A stretch of DNA of 9,593 nt from DAOUMU01 sp034409055 (GCA_034409055.1 DAOUMU010000385.1:1-9593), one strand, 5' to 3'; counted from the first letter of the stretch, positions 1 through 6,480 are shown. The notes: generated from the letters alone by a model not told the origin. Program-made: numbers and translations.

Positions 1-72
1 AATAGCTACCGAAAAACTTATGCCAAACCGGACTACAGGTCTAAAAATAGAGCGAAATTAGCTTTGTAGAGG
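1..72 (+). CDS. Possible 3' end of an unrecognised gene (partial)
   Basis: Frame 1 is open from the first base to a TAG at 70-72. It would encode a 23-residue, strongly basic tail (NSYRKTYAKPDYRSKNRAKL...). The composition fits the C-terminus of a nucleic-acid-binding protein, but the piece is too short to assign and an open stretch of this length can occur by chance. No start codon lies in the window. The following 120 bases (73-196) hold no gene that I can support. Low confidence. Confidence 0.2.
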
Positions 73-196
73 ACTCACCGGTCTTGCAAGCGGATGCCAA
101 AGCTGTCGGAGGCTCGCTAGAGCAGGGTTTCCAGACAGAAACTATCTAAGAAAGTAGAGCCAAAGTTAGAAATTTATTCAAGTCAATGGGGATAAA

Positions 197-556
197 ATGG
201 ACCTAAAAACGGGACAGCTTGTAGAAGTCAAGCTCAAAAATCGTAAATATTGGAACAATGGACGTGTAGCTTATCCTCCATCATTCGTCATTGTTGGTGG
301 TAACGATTATCACATTGAAGATTGTGAAGAAATAGTCTTAAAGCCTGAATATCAGTATAGTGATCAATGCAGTATAAACACAGTCGAAACTTCTTCGACT
401 GGTAATTTTACAATTAATCTATATCCAAAGGATAGGCAGACTTTAGAAGAACTGGTAAGAATGGGTTATGCATCAGACAAGACTGAAGTTATTCGTAAAG
501 CGTTGCAAGAAGCATTAGGGCGTGTTACTCGTAATACCACAAAGCACCTGCCTTAG
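197..556 (+). CDS. Small protein with C-terminal ribbon-helix-helix-like segment
   Basis: The gene encodes 119 residues, with ATG at 197 preceded by a GGGGA Shine-Dalgarno-like site four bases upstream. Residues 5-48 form a small, beta-rich unit (GQLVEVKLKNRKYW... to EEIVL) of unknown role. After a polar linker (about 50-69), residues 71-107 read like an RHH/MetJ-Arc fold: a short strand FTINLY, a helix from about 78 to 89, the turn GYAS, and a second helix to about 107 (KTEVIRKALQEAL). That suggests DNA binding, perhaps autoregulation or an antitoxin-like role, but no toxin partner is intact nearby. It ends just before a broken phospholipase D-like gene. The coding sequence is visibly more AT-rich than the transporter genes downstream, consistent with acquisition by transfer. 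The RHH call rests on pattern only; the N-terminal domain is not recognised. Confidence 0.6.
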   Translation: MDLKTGQLVEVKLKNRKYWNNGRVAYPPSFVIVGGNDYHIEDCEEIVLKPEYQYSDQCSINTVETSSTGNFTINLYPKDRQTLEELVRMGYASDKTEVIRKALQEALGRVTRNTTKHLP

Positions 557-563
557 AGGAAGA

Positions 564-818
564 TATACCACTATTACACACTAGCGACCGGATGAAATCG
601 CCGCTGGCGTAAGCGATTTGGGAATTTGGCCGTTACTAAAGGAACGACCTGGCACATCCCTCTGGCTAAGACCCGATTTGCACGCCAAGTTCTACTGTGC
701 GGATGATCAATGTCTTGTTGGGTCAGCTAATCTAACTGCTGCGGCACTAGGTTGGTCATGGCAGTCTAATCTGGAACTTTTTGTGCCGATGCCAGCCAGC
801 AACCCACAATTGACAACT
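564..818 (+). pseudogene. Phospholipase D-like (HKD) protein remnant, interrupted by a MITE
   Basis: In the frame containing 618, the translation reads RPDEIAAGVSDLGIWPLL, then LRPDLHAKFYCADD, then CLVGSANLTAAALGW. It carries a textbook HKD motif (HxKx4D followed by GSxN), the half-site of PLD-superfamily nucleases and phospholipases. The family-like sequence continues upstream of the TTG at 618, so that TTG is not a true start. An in-frame TAG at 582-584 sits where many such proteins have the Trp of a T-R-W-R-P-D-E segment, and the first part of the domain is missing. At the 3' end the frame runs straight into a 160-bp MITE at 820 and stops at 828-830. Skipping the MITE and one TA would extend the frame about 17 codons to a TGA near 1031. 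I read it as a dead gene. Its original role (nuclease, defence or repair) cannot be told. Confidence 0.7.
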
Positions 819-819
819 A

Positions 820-979
820 GGTTCTGTTGACATTTGCCGATTTCGCACGCTTCGATACGCCTACAAAGGCACTCAGCATGCGAAATCGGCCCAAAAACGC
901 ATCCTCAGTAGGCTGAGCGCAGCGAATGCCGTATCGAAGGGGCGTTTTTGGACTAACCAAGTGAAATGTCAACAGAACC
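820..979. mobile_element. 160-bp MITE with 16-bp perfect terminal inverted repeats and TA duplication
   Basis: The left end GGTTCTGTTGACATTT (820-835) is the exact reverse complement of the right end (964-979). TA flanks both sides (818-819 and 980-981), as expected for a 2-bp target duplication. The element has no ORF. Internally it folds into two hairpins: 836-850 with 876-890 (14 of 15 paired) and 891-900 with 942-951 (10 of 10). Further dyads are 850-859 with 930-939 (10 of 10) and 904-908 with 913-917. TA duplications occur with IS630/Tc1-mariner and with some IS5-family (IS427-like) transposases, so one of these is a likely driver. No transposase is present in the window. Confidence 0.88.
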
Positions 980-1059
980 TAATAGAAGTTCAGAAAAACG
1001 AAACCCCAAACTGTCCAGGCATATTGACTGAACTAACTTGATCTTTCTCACATTCTACG

Positions 1060-1224
1060 ATGCCCAAACAGACCACGAAACGAGATTCCCTGGAGGATCT
1101 CACCTCAAAACTCATCTCAGTGACGAGGGCTGCCGAGATCAGTGGTCTCACCCCCGGCTACATTCGACGCCTGCTGCGAAATAAAGTCATTGAAGTTATT
1201 TTGAGTTGTGTTCCGTTTTTATGA
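1060..1224 (+). pseudogene. Truncated excisionase/MerR-like helix-turn-helix protein
   Basis: An ATG at 1060 opens a 54-codon frame ending in TGA at 1222-1224. Residues 18-45 (LISVTRAAEISGLTPGYIRRLLRNKVIE) match the pattern of excisionase-type winged HTH domains: ISVTRAAEISGLT for the first helix-turn, and YIRRLLRNKVI for the recognition helix. Intact members usually go on with a short wing (G-x-K-x-G-x-x-W) and then further residues. Here the sequence changes right after KVIE into ILSCVPFL and stops, so the wing and everything beyond is lost. It lies 80 bp past the MITE. There is no obvious strong ribosome-binding site. I call it a gene fragment; a genuine 54-residue micro-regulator is possible but less likely. 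Confidence 0.55.
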
Positions 1225-1292
1225 CCACGCAAACCCGTTAGGCAGTTCCGAAAAAATACCTGTGCCCGGTACGGGTAATTGTCCCAACTCCA

Positions 1293-1377
1293 TGAAACGT
1301 GAAGCGTGAAACGTGATGTTTTTACGCCATAAATCCTCACGTTTCACGTCACTTGCCCTGTGGGTTTACGCTTCACG
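1293..1377. repeat. ACGTTTCACG-type repeat cluster with perfect 12-bp inverted repeat
   Basis: CGTGAAACGTGA (1305-1316) and TCACGTTTCACG (1337-1348) are a perfect 12-bp inverted repeat. A second pair, CGTGAAGCG (1298-1306) with CGCTTCACG (1369-1377), nests outside it. The TGAAACGTGA word also begins at 1293, so direct copies overlap the dyads. No T-tract follows, so this looks like a dispersed intergenic repeat rather than a terminator. It fills most of the gap between the HTH fragment and the transporter. Confidence 0.6.
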
Positions 1378-1430
1378 CCGCCGAAAGTTTTGGGATGATT
1401 TAAATTTCAGAACTCCCTTACAGTTTCTTC

Positions 1431-2093
1431 GTGCTGGCTTCTGCCCTGATGGCGGCTGTGTCTTTGGTGTTGACTGAAATTGTTGTCCAATATTACGGCA
1501 TTGTCCCTTTGTTGGTGATTGTGCTGGGCAACTTAACAGGGGGTGGGATTCTCCTGTTAGCCTCAGCCAGGCACCGGGCCCACATTCAGCCTATCCGGCC
1601 GGGGCGAGATTGGGCGGCAGTCGTGGTCGCCGCGCTGTGCATCTACAGCCTGTCTTATTTGTTGCGCTTTAATGCCATTGGCCGGATCGGCTCCGGCAAG
1701 ACGGCCCTCCTGGGCCAGTTGGAAACCCCCTTCGTGATGACCCTGGCCATTCTCTGTTTGGGGGAGCCGGTATCTGCCCGGCGTTGGCTGGCCGGTCTGC
1801 TGGCCCTGAGCGGGGCGTTATTGATCAACTTCGACCTGCGGGCCTGGCAGTTGACCCTCGGCTGGGGCGAGGTTCAGGCGATGCTGGCTTCGCTCGGGAC
1901 GGCAACCGGGATCATCATTATTTCATTCGCCTTTTTTACGGTGATACTCCAGGCGGTAGTAGCAAAATTTGGCCCCACCCTGGGCTTACAACTCCCGGCT
2001 AACCTGCTCCCCGTCCTGGTTGGGGGTGTTTTGGTTGCCCTGGGCATTGTCATACTGCACCCAGACCTGGCCCAGGTCGACCAAGAAATCTAA
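1431..2093 (+). CDS. EamA/DMT-family transporter, probably shortened at both halves
   Basis: The product is a very hydrophobic 220-residue protein. Residues 1-133 resemble the first EamA domain: about five membrane segments, the family-typical sequence around residues 85-100 (IGRIGSGKTALLGQLETPF), and LCLGEPVSARRWLAGLLALSGALLI near the domain end. Full proteins of this family have about ten segments in roughly 290-310 residues. Here the second EamA repeat is cut down to about 75 residues (146-220), with two or three segments, which suggests an internal deletion or loss of the C-terminal half. The GTG at 1431 has no clear ribosome-binding site. Family-like sequence appears to begin upstream (ISELPYSFF from 1404), directly after a TAA at 1401, so the N-terminus may be lost as well. 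Role if functional: small-metabolite export or import at the inner membrane, substrate unknown. It is convergent with the ABC operon, 22 bp away. Confidence 0.6.
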   Translation: MLASALMAAVSLVLTEIVVQYYGIVPLLVIVLGNLTGGGILLLASARHRAHIQPIRPGRDWAAVVVAALCIYSLSYLLRFNAIGRIGSGKTALLGQLETPFVMTLAILCLGEPVSARRWLAGLLALSGALLINFDLRAWQLTLGWGEVQAMLASLGTATGIIIISFAFFTVILQAVVAKFGPTLGLQLPANLLPVLVGGVLVALGIVILHPDLAQVDQEI

Positions 2094-2115
2094 CGATGAC
2101 ATGGATGATTGGCGA

Positions 2116-4146
2116 TTATTCAAGGTCCAGTTCATCTATCGCCATATCTAACTGCCAGGGGGTATATTCTTCGGCATAGGGCGACTGGTGGCGAAAATAG
2201 GTATTATATAAGTCGGCGTAATGGCCGCCCTGGGCCAGGAGCGAGTCGTGCGTCCCTTCTTCCACAATGCGGCCGTGATCCATCACAATGATCCGGTCGG
2301 CGTGCTTGACCGTGGATAACCGATGGGCGATGACGATGGTGGTCCGGTCGCGCATCACGTAATCCAGGCCCTCCTGGATTTGGGCTTCGGTGAAGGGATC
2401 AACGCTGGCGGTGGCTTCGTCCAGGATGAAGATGGTCGGATCTTTGAGCAGTACCCGGGCCAGGGCCACTAATTGCCGCTGTCCCAACGACAGGTTGGCG
2501 CCACGTTCCCCGACGTCGGTATCGAGGCCCTGGGATAGGTCGGCCAGCCAGCCGCCCTGGCTGATGCTCATAGCGGCCTGGCAGACCTGTTCGTCGGCGG
2601 CCTCGGGACGACTGTAGTGAATGTTCTCCTTGACCGTGCCCGAAAAGAGAAAAGGCGTTTGCGACACCAACCCGATGTGGCGACGATACTGGTCCAGGTC
2701 CAGACGACGAATGTCCCGCCCATCAATCAAAAGCTGGCCCTCTTGAAATTCGTAAAAGCGAGTCAGCAGCTTGATGATGCTGCTTTTACCCGCGCCCGTG
2801 TGCCCCACCAGGGCAATCGTCTCCTTCGGAACAATCGTCAGCGAGAAATCAGGCAGAACGATTTCAGTATCGGTGTAACTGAATTTGAGATGACGAAATT
2901 CGATCTGCCCCAGTAGAGGCTTCCCCCCTTTCCCTCCAGAGGGGAGAATTTTACCACTTTTTTCACCCCCCTCTGGGGGGCCGGGGGGGCCTACCACTTC
3001 ACCCCCCTCTGGGGAGCCGGGGGGGCCTACCACTTCACCCCCCTCTGGGGGGCTGGGGGGGCCTACCGCTTCACCCCCCTCTGGGGGGCCGGGGGGGCCG
3101 CCAGGGAGGCCTACCGCTTCAGACCCAATCTGAACCACCTTCGGCTCGGCGTCGATCAAGGCAAAAACCCGTTCCGAGGCTGACAGACCATCCTGGAATT
3201 GGCTCCAGAAGGAGGCAATACTGATCAGTGGGAACCAGAAAAAGCCGACCGCCTGCATAAACAGATACCATTCGCCGGGCGTGACCAGACCATTGCGAAT
3301 GGTCAGGCCACCGGCATAAACCAGGGTCGCCACCCCTATGCCGGAAGACGCGCCCAGAACGGGAAATATCGTGTTGAGGGTCAGGCCTCGTCGCAGCCCG
3401 ACTTGATAGCCCTGTCGATTGTTGAGGCTAAAGGTCTTGTAAATCGCTGTTTCCTGCCGAAAACTCTTGGCCACGATAATACCACTGATCGACTCCTGGA
3501 TTTGGGCGTTGATAGTGGCCATAACCCGCCGGGCATCCAACGTGACTCGTCGAGCGATGCGGCGAAAGCTGAGGGCAAAGATGATGGCGAGGGGGGCAAA
3601 GGCCATCAGCAGCAGGGTCAGCCAGAGATTGATCCTGAACAGCCAGATGGAGAGAAATACGACCAGCAATATTTGGCTGAAGAGAGTGGTGGTCAGGGTA
3701 ACCACTGTGGCAAAGTCCTGCGTGTCGGACGTGACCCGGCTGACGATTTTACCGGAGGGGTGCTCGTCGAAAAAAGAGAGGTCGTGCTGGATGGTGGCCT
3801 TGAAAACGTCTTCCCGCAGCTTGAGCACGACATTGCCCACCACCCTGGCTGCGAACCACTGGTGGATGAAGTTGAAGCCCCAGGCGGCTGAGCCCAGCAG
3901 CAGTACGCCCCCGGTCATGAACAAGATGATCGCTGTCGCCGGATTGGCCGCCACAATGTCGAGCGCTTCGGAAATCAGCACCGGTCCCCCCATCCCGGCC
4001 GCTGCATTCAGGCTAATAGCGATGGCCGCCAGAGTCATCTGCCGGCCATAGGGCCGGAAGTAACTGATAATCCGGCGCAAGAGTTCACCATCACTGTAAG
4101 TACGGTCGTAGGCCTCCGTGTCGAGGCCATCCATGATAAAGCCCAT
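2116..4146 (-). CDS. ABC exporter, permease-ATPase subunit 2 (consensus Walker B, LSLGQ signature)
   Basis: This 676-residue half-transporter has an ABC type-1 membrane domain (about residues 25-330, six segments) fused to an ATPase domain (about 414-655). Visible motifs are Walker A GHTGAGKS (448-455), Q-loop Q496, the signature LSLGQ (552-556, noncanonical third position), Walker B IFILD with catalytic E577, and switch H608. Most relatives are about 600 residues. The excess is a Pro/Gly/Glu-rich linker at about 343-412 between the two domains, built from four copies of a VVGPPGPPEGGE-like unit. The gene is second in a minus-strand operon, starting 24 bp after the stop of its partner, with AAGGA five bases before ATG. 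It is expected to pair with that partner as a heterodimeric multidrug or lipid exporter in the plasma membrane. The substrate cannot be read from the sequence. Confidence 0.95.
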   Translation of the reverse strand: MGFIMDGLDTEAYDRTYSDGELLRRIISYFRPYGRQMTLAAIAISLNAAAGMGGPVLISEALDIVAANPATAIILFMTGGVLLLGSAAWGFNFIHQWFAARVVGNVVLKLREDVFKATIQHDLSFFDEHPSGKIVSRVTSDTQDFATVVTLTTTLFSQILLVVFLSIWLFRINLWLTLLLMAFAPLAIIFALSFRRIARRVTLDARRVMATINAQIQESISGIIVAKSFRQETAIYKTFSLNNRQGYQVGLRRGLTLNTIFPVLGASSGIGVATLVYAGGLTIRNGLVTPGEWYLFMQAVGFFWFPLISIASFWSQFQDGLSASERVFALIDAEPKVVQIGSEAVGLPGGPPGPPEGGEAVGPPSPPEGGEVVGPPGSPEGGEVVGPPGPPEGGEKSGKILPSGGKGGKPLLGQIEFRHLKFSYTDTEIVLPDFSLTIVPKETIALVGHTGAGKSSIIKLLTRFYEFQEGQLLIDGRDIRRLDLDQYRRHIGLVSQTPFLFSGTVKENIHYSRPEAADEQVCQAAMSISQGGWLADLSQGLDTDVGERGANLSLGQRQLVALARVLLKDPTIFILDEATASVDPFTEAQIQEGLDYVMRDRTTIVIAHRLSTVKHADRIIVMDHGRIVEEGTHDSLLAQGGHYADLYNTYFRHQSPYAEEYTPWQLDMAIDELDLE
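2962..3117 (-). repeat. In-frame G-rich 36-bp tandem repeat within the ABC linker
   Basis: There are four units: 2962-2997, 2998-3033, 3034-3069 (36 bp each) and 3070-3117 (48 bp, holding an extra 12 bp). They encode VVGPPGPPEGGE, VVGPPGSPEGGE, AVGPPSPPEGGE and AVGLPGGPPGPPEGGE. Every unit length is a multiple of three, so the frame is kept. Each unit contains a near-palindrome (CCCCCTCTGGGGG) and two runs of G on the plus (template) strand, giving eight G-runs of four to seven bases. A related but diverged segment (2911-2961, KSGKILPSGGKGGKPLL) lies beside the array. Confidence 0.92.
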
Positions 4147-4170
4147 AAGTGTCCTTTTTAAGCTGAGAGC

Positions 4171-5925
4171 TTACTCATACCTGGCAAAAATCTTTTGATA
4201 ATCCGCACTCCGCTCCAACAACTCTTCGTGCGTGCCCTGGTCAACCAACTCACCCCGCCGCAGTACCAAAATGTGATCGGCCCAGCGAATCTGGCTGAGG
4301 CGGTGGGTGATGAGGAAGGTGGTCCGCTGGCGGCTGATGCGGCGCATGGCCCGTTGAATCCGATCTTCGGTGGCGCTGTCAATGGCGCTGGTACTGTCGT
4401 CCAGAATCAGGATGCGGGGATTGGTCAGAAAGGCCCGGGCAATGGCGATCCGTTGGCGTTGTCCACCGGAGAGGGTCACCCCTCGTTCGCCCACAACCGT
4501 CTGGTAGCCACCGCTGAAACGGGTGATAAAATCGTGGGCCTGGGCCTGGCGGGCGGCTTGTTCGATGGCTTCAGGCGTGGCATCGTCACAGCCAAAGGCG
4601 ATATTCTCGGCCAGGGTGCCGGAGAAGAGAAAAATATCTTGCTCGATGGTCGAAATTTGGGAGCGGAGCGACTCCAGGTTCCAGTCACGTACATCTACCC
4701 CGTCGAGGCGTACCTGCCCCCTATCGACGTCGAAGATACGGTTGATGAGCCGGGTCAAGGCAGTTTTGCCGGAGCCGGTCTGGCCGACAATAGCGATAGT
4801 CTGGCCCGGTTTGGTGGTAAAACTGATATTTTTGAGGACGGGGACGCTATTGTAGCCAAAACTGACCTGATCAAAGATGATTTCGCCCTCAATGGGTTTA
4901 GCCAGGCCCGCCTCGTTCTGGTCCAATTCAGTTTCGGTGTTAATCACGGTCAGAATACGCTCCGCACTGGCTATGCCCAGTTGGACCAGGTTAAAAGAGA
5001 AAATGGAGATAAAGGTTACAAAGCGAAAGAGTCCCATCAAGCCCATAAAGGTGACCACTTCGCCCAGGGTCAGGTAGCCGGCTCGCCACATCAGGATAGC
5101 ATGTAGAAAGCCACCGGCCCAGACCAGGCTGAACATCAGCATAGGCAGGTAGCGGGCCTGAATCTCTCCCTGGCGGACGAAATAATCGCGAAAAATGCGG
5201 GCGTTCTGGATAAACTTGTCCCACTCGTAACGCTCCTGGACGTTGGCTTTGACGGTTTCAATCCCGGCAATGGCTTCGGCCAGCCCGGCGTTCATTGTAC
5301 CGAACTGTTCCCGCATGGCGATACTGACCGGTTTGAGTTGGCGGGTATAATCGGCCAAAGTGATGGTAAACAGGATGATAAAAATGACCGGCGCCAGCAG
5401 CAACTCGAACCGAATTTGGGCAATCAGTACCAGCGGGGTCAGAGCGGCGATGACCGAGTCGACAATCAGGCTCAGGCCGGGACTAAACATCAGGTTGAGG
5501 GCGCTGACGTCGTTGGTGGCCCGGGCCATGATGTCGCCGATACGCTGGCGGCCATGGAAGGTCTGGCTCTTGCCCAGCAAGCTCACGTACAGCTCATCGC
5601 GGGTGTCTCGCTCGATGCGCTGAGCCAGGAACTCACCGGCGTAGTTACGGGTCAGACCGGTGGTCCCCTGGATAATAGCGGCCCCCACCGCGCCCAGGGC
5701 AATCCATAGTAGGGTCGATGTTTCCCAGCCAGGGGTCGTAATCAGGTCAAAGGCCCAGCCAATGAAGACCTGGATGTAGCTATAGGCGAAGTTGTTGAAG
5801 ATGGCCATCAACACCATAGCCAGCGGCAGAAAGGGGTAACGCAGTATATGGGCAACGATCCAGCGAATCGGGCCCGTACGATTGTAAGGATATTCGTTTT
5901 CTACGGTGAATTCTCTTTTGGACAA
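4171..5925 (-). CDS. ABC exporter, permease-ATPase subunit 1 (degenerate Walker B, canonical LSGGQ)
   Basis: This 584-residue half-transporter has a six-segment ABC type-1 membrane domain (about 20-320) followed by an ATPase domain (about 347-584). Motifs are Walker A GQTGSGKT (381-388), Q-loop Q429, canonical LSGGQ (485-489), Walker B ILILD (505-509) followed by D510 where the catalytic Glu normally sits, and H541. An Asp at this position is typical of the degenerate site of heterodimeric exporters such as TM287/288 and BmrCD. The chosen start is TTG at 5925, because AAAGGAAA lies a few bases upstream and the N-terminus then has a normal length; no better ATG fits. It is the promoter-proximal gene of a two-gene operon with the subunit at 2116-4146, and a long structured leader precedes it. 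Likely role: drug, lipid or peptide efflux across the inner membrane. Confidence 0.94.
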   Translation of the reverse strand: MSKREFTVENEYPYNRTGPIRWIVAHILRYPFLPLAMVLMAIFNNFAYSYIQVFIGWAFDLITTPGWETSTLLWIALGAVGAAIIQGTTGLTRNYAGEFLAQRIERDTRDELYVSLLGKSQTFHGRQRIGDIMARATNDVSALNLMFSPGLSLIVDSVIAALTPLVLIAQIRFELLLAPVIFIILFTITLADYTRQLKPVSIAMREQFGTMNAGLAEAIAGIETVKANVQERYEWDKFIQNARIFRDYFVRQGEIQARYLPMLMFSLVWAGGFLHAILMWRAGYLTLGEVVTFMGLMGLFRFVTFISIFSFNLVQLGIASAERILTVINTETELDQNEAGLAKPIEGEIIFDQVSFGYNSVPVLKNISFTTKPGQTIAIVGQTGSGKTALTRLINRIFDVDRGQVRLDGVDVRDWNLESLRSQISTIEQDIFLFSGTLAENIAFGCDDATPEAIEQAARQAQAHDFITRFSGGYQTVVGERGVTLSGGQRQRIAIARAFLTNPRILILDDSTSAIDSATEDRIQRAMRRISRQRTTFLITHRLSQIRWADHILVLRRGELVDQGTHEELLERSADYQKIFARYE

Positions 5926-6123
5926 GTGGTTTCCTTTACGGCCTTACTCATCGTTTCGGCCATAGGCGCAGCATTGAAATGCCGCGCTGCTAATACTAAA
6001 CCTGTTAAAACAGGTTAGGGCGCAACATTTAGCACGTTTTAACGTGCTTTTCAATATCAGCCGATGCGGGCAATCATCGGGCTGCTGCTCAGGACAGGTC
6101 TGAGGAGCTTTCCAAGATCCAAT
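5926..6123 (-). promoter_or_regulatory. Hairpin-rich leader of the ABC operon
   Basis: About 200 bp separate the candidate promoter from the first ABC gene. They hold a chain of compact dyads: 5971-5975 with 5978-5982; 5999-6006 with 6009-6016 (8 of 8); 6031-6038 with 6041-6048 (8 of 8); 6058-6066 with 6075-6084 (nine pairs, one bulge); and 6088-6092 with 6100-6104. Loops are two to eight bases. This may be a structured 5' leader, or a cluster of dispersed short palindromes. No known riboswitch is recognised. An 82-codon minus-strand frame (5944-6192, TTG start) crosses the region but looks non-coding. Confidence 0.4.
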
Positions 6124-6129
6124 TGGACA

Positions 6130-6159
6130 AGTATACCTTAACCTTGTAGATAAATCCAA
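6130..6159 (-). promoter_or_regulatory. Candidate sigma-70-type promoter for the ABC operon
   Basis: On the minus strand, TTGGAT (6154-6159) and TATACT (6130-6135) are separated by 18 bp. A perfect 10-bp palindrome TCCAATTGGA (6118-6127) overlaps the expected start of transcription and could be an operator. The spacer is flanked by ACAAG and CTTGT, a weak dyad. The prediction is from consensus matching only. Confidence 0.4.
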
Positions 6160-6226
6160 CCGGCTTGGGGTAGCGTAACCGTTTGGGGACAAGCGAAATA
6201 TGGTATCCGAGCCACTATGGGCATCC

Positions 6227-6283
6227 GGAGTCGAGGCTTCAGCCGGTTTTTACGAACCAGCGTCCGGCTAAAGCCTCGATTCC
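6227..6283. repeat. REP-like hairpin with 20-bp imperfect arms
   Basis: Arms 6227-6246 and 6264-6283 pair at 18 of 20 positions. Their core is TCGAGGCTTCAGCCGG facing CCGGCTAAAGCCTCGA, with a 17-bp loop. There is no T-tract on either strand, so a terminator is unlikely. It has the form of a dispersed extragenic palindrome. Confidence 0.65.
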
Positions 6284-6339
6284 AGTCCCCTCTGTGTTAC
6301 GCTCCCCGCTTGGATCGGGCAAAGCCTCAAACGACAATT

Positions 6340-6480
6340 TCACTACCCGACACGAGGAGAGAAACCAGGTTTTTTGTCGTCTGAACCAAGCTAATCGTTG
6401 CTTTTTAAGCATTCTGGAAAACTAAAAATACCTCAGCCAGCGAAAAACCTGGTTTCTGATTTCCAAATGTCGGGTAACGA
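6340..6480. mobile_element. MITE-like 141-bp element with 11-bp flanking direct repeat
   Basis: The 11-mer AAACGACAATT occurs exactly at 6329-6339 and 6481-6491, bracketing a segment whose ends are inverted. The ends are 6340-6352 (TCACTACCCGACA) with 6468-6480 (11 of 13 pairs) and, further in, 6360-6376 (AGAAACCAGGTTTTTTG) with 6441-6457 (16 of 17). The layout fits a small non-autonomous element with a target-site duplication. It contains no gene. The 11-bp length is long for most insertion sequences, so the mechanism is uncertain. Confidence 0.55.

Noticed and set aside
73..196. Possible structured RNA or transposon end next to the first partial frame
   Set aside because: No clear hairpin, tRNA-like fold or known element end could be recognised by reading, so no feature is called.
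1158..1340. 60-codon minus-strand frame
   Set aside because: It lies across the HTH fragment and the ACGTTTCACG repeats, and its translation is dominated by repeat sequence.
2962..3117. CRISPR-like 36-bp periodic repeats
   Set aside because: The units are adjacent with no unique spacers, are in frame with the ABC gene, and translate to a coherent PPGPPEGGE linker.
3199..3891. 230-codon plus-strand frame inside the ABC subunit 2 gene
   Set aside because: It is a shadow of a clear ABC transporter on the minus strand. The translation is low in hydrophobic residues and matches no family pattern.
4195..5106. 303-codon plus-strand frame opposite ABC subunit 1
   Set aside because: It lies antisense to the ATPase domain with all its motifs. 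Long antisense frames are common in GC-rich genes.
5338..5709. 123-codon plus-strand frame
   Set aside because: It is antisense to the membrane domain of ABC subunit 1, is Gln/Gly-rich, and has no supporting ribosome-binding site.
6031..6051. Intrinsic terminator on the plus strand (8-bp stem followed by TTT)
   Set aside because: No plus-strand gene ends upstream of it, the T-tract is short, and it belongs to a series of similar palindromes.
5944..6192. 82-codon minus-strand frame in the ABC leader, considered as a BmrB-like leader peptide
   Set aside because: It begins with TTG without a ribosome-binding site, starts upstream of the predicted transcription start, and its composition (Cys/Pro/Ser-rich, across palindromes) looks non-coding.
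6183..6425. 80-codon plus-strand frame
   Set aside because: It runs through a REP-like palindrome and into the MITE-like element, with no ribosome-binding site or domain pattern.
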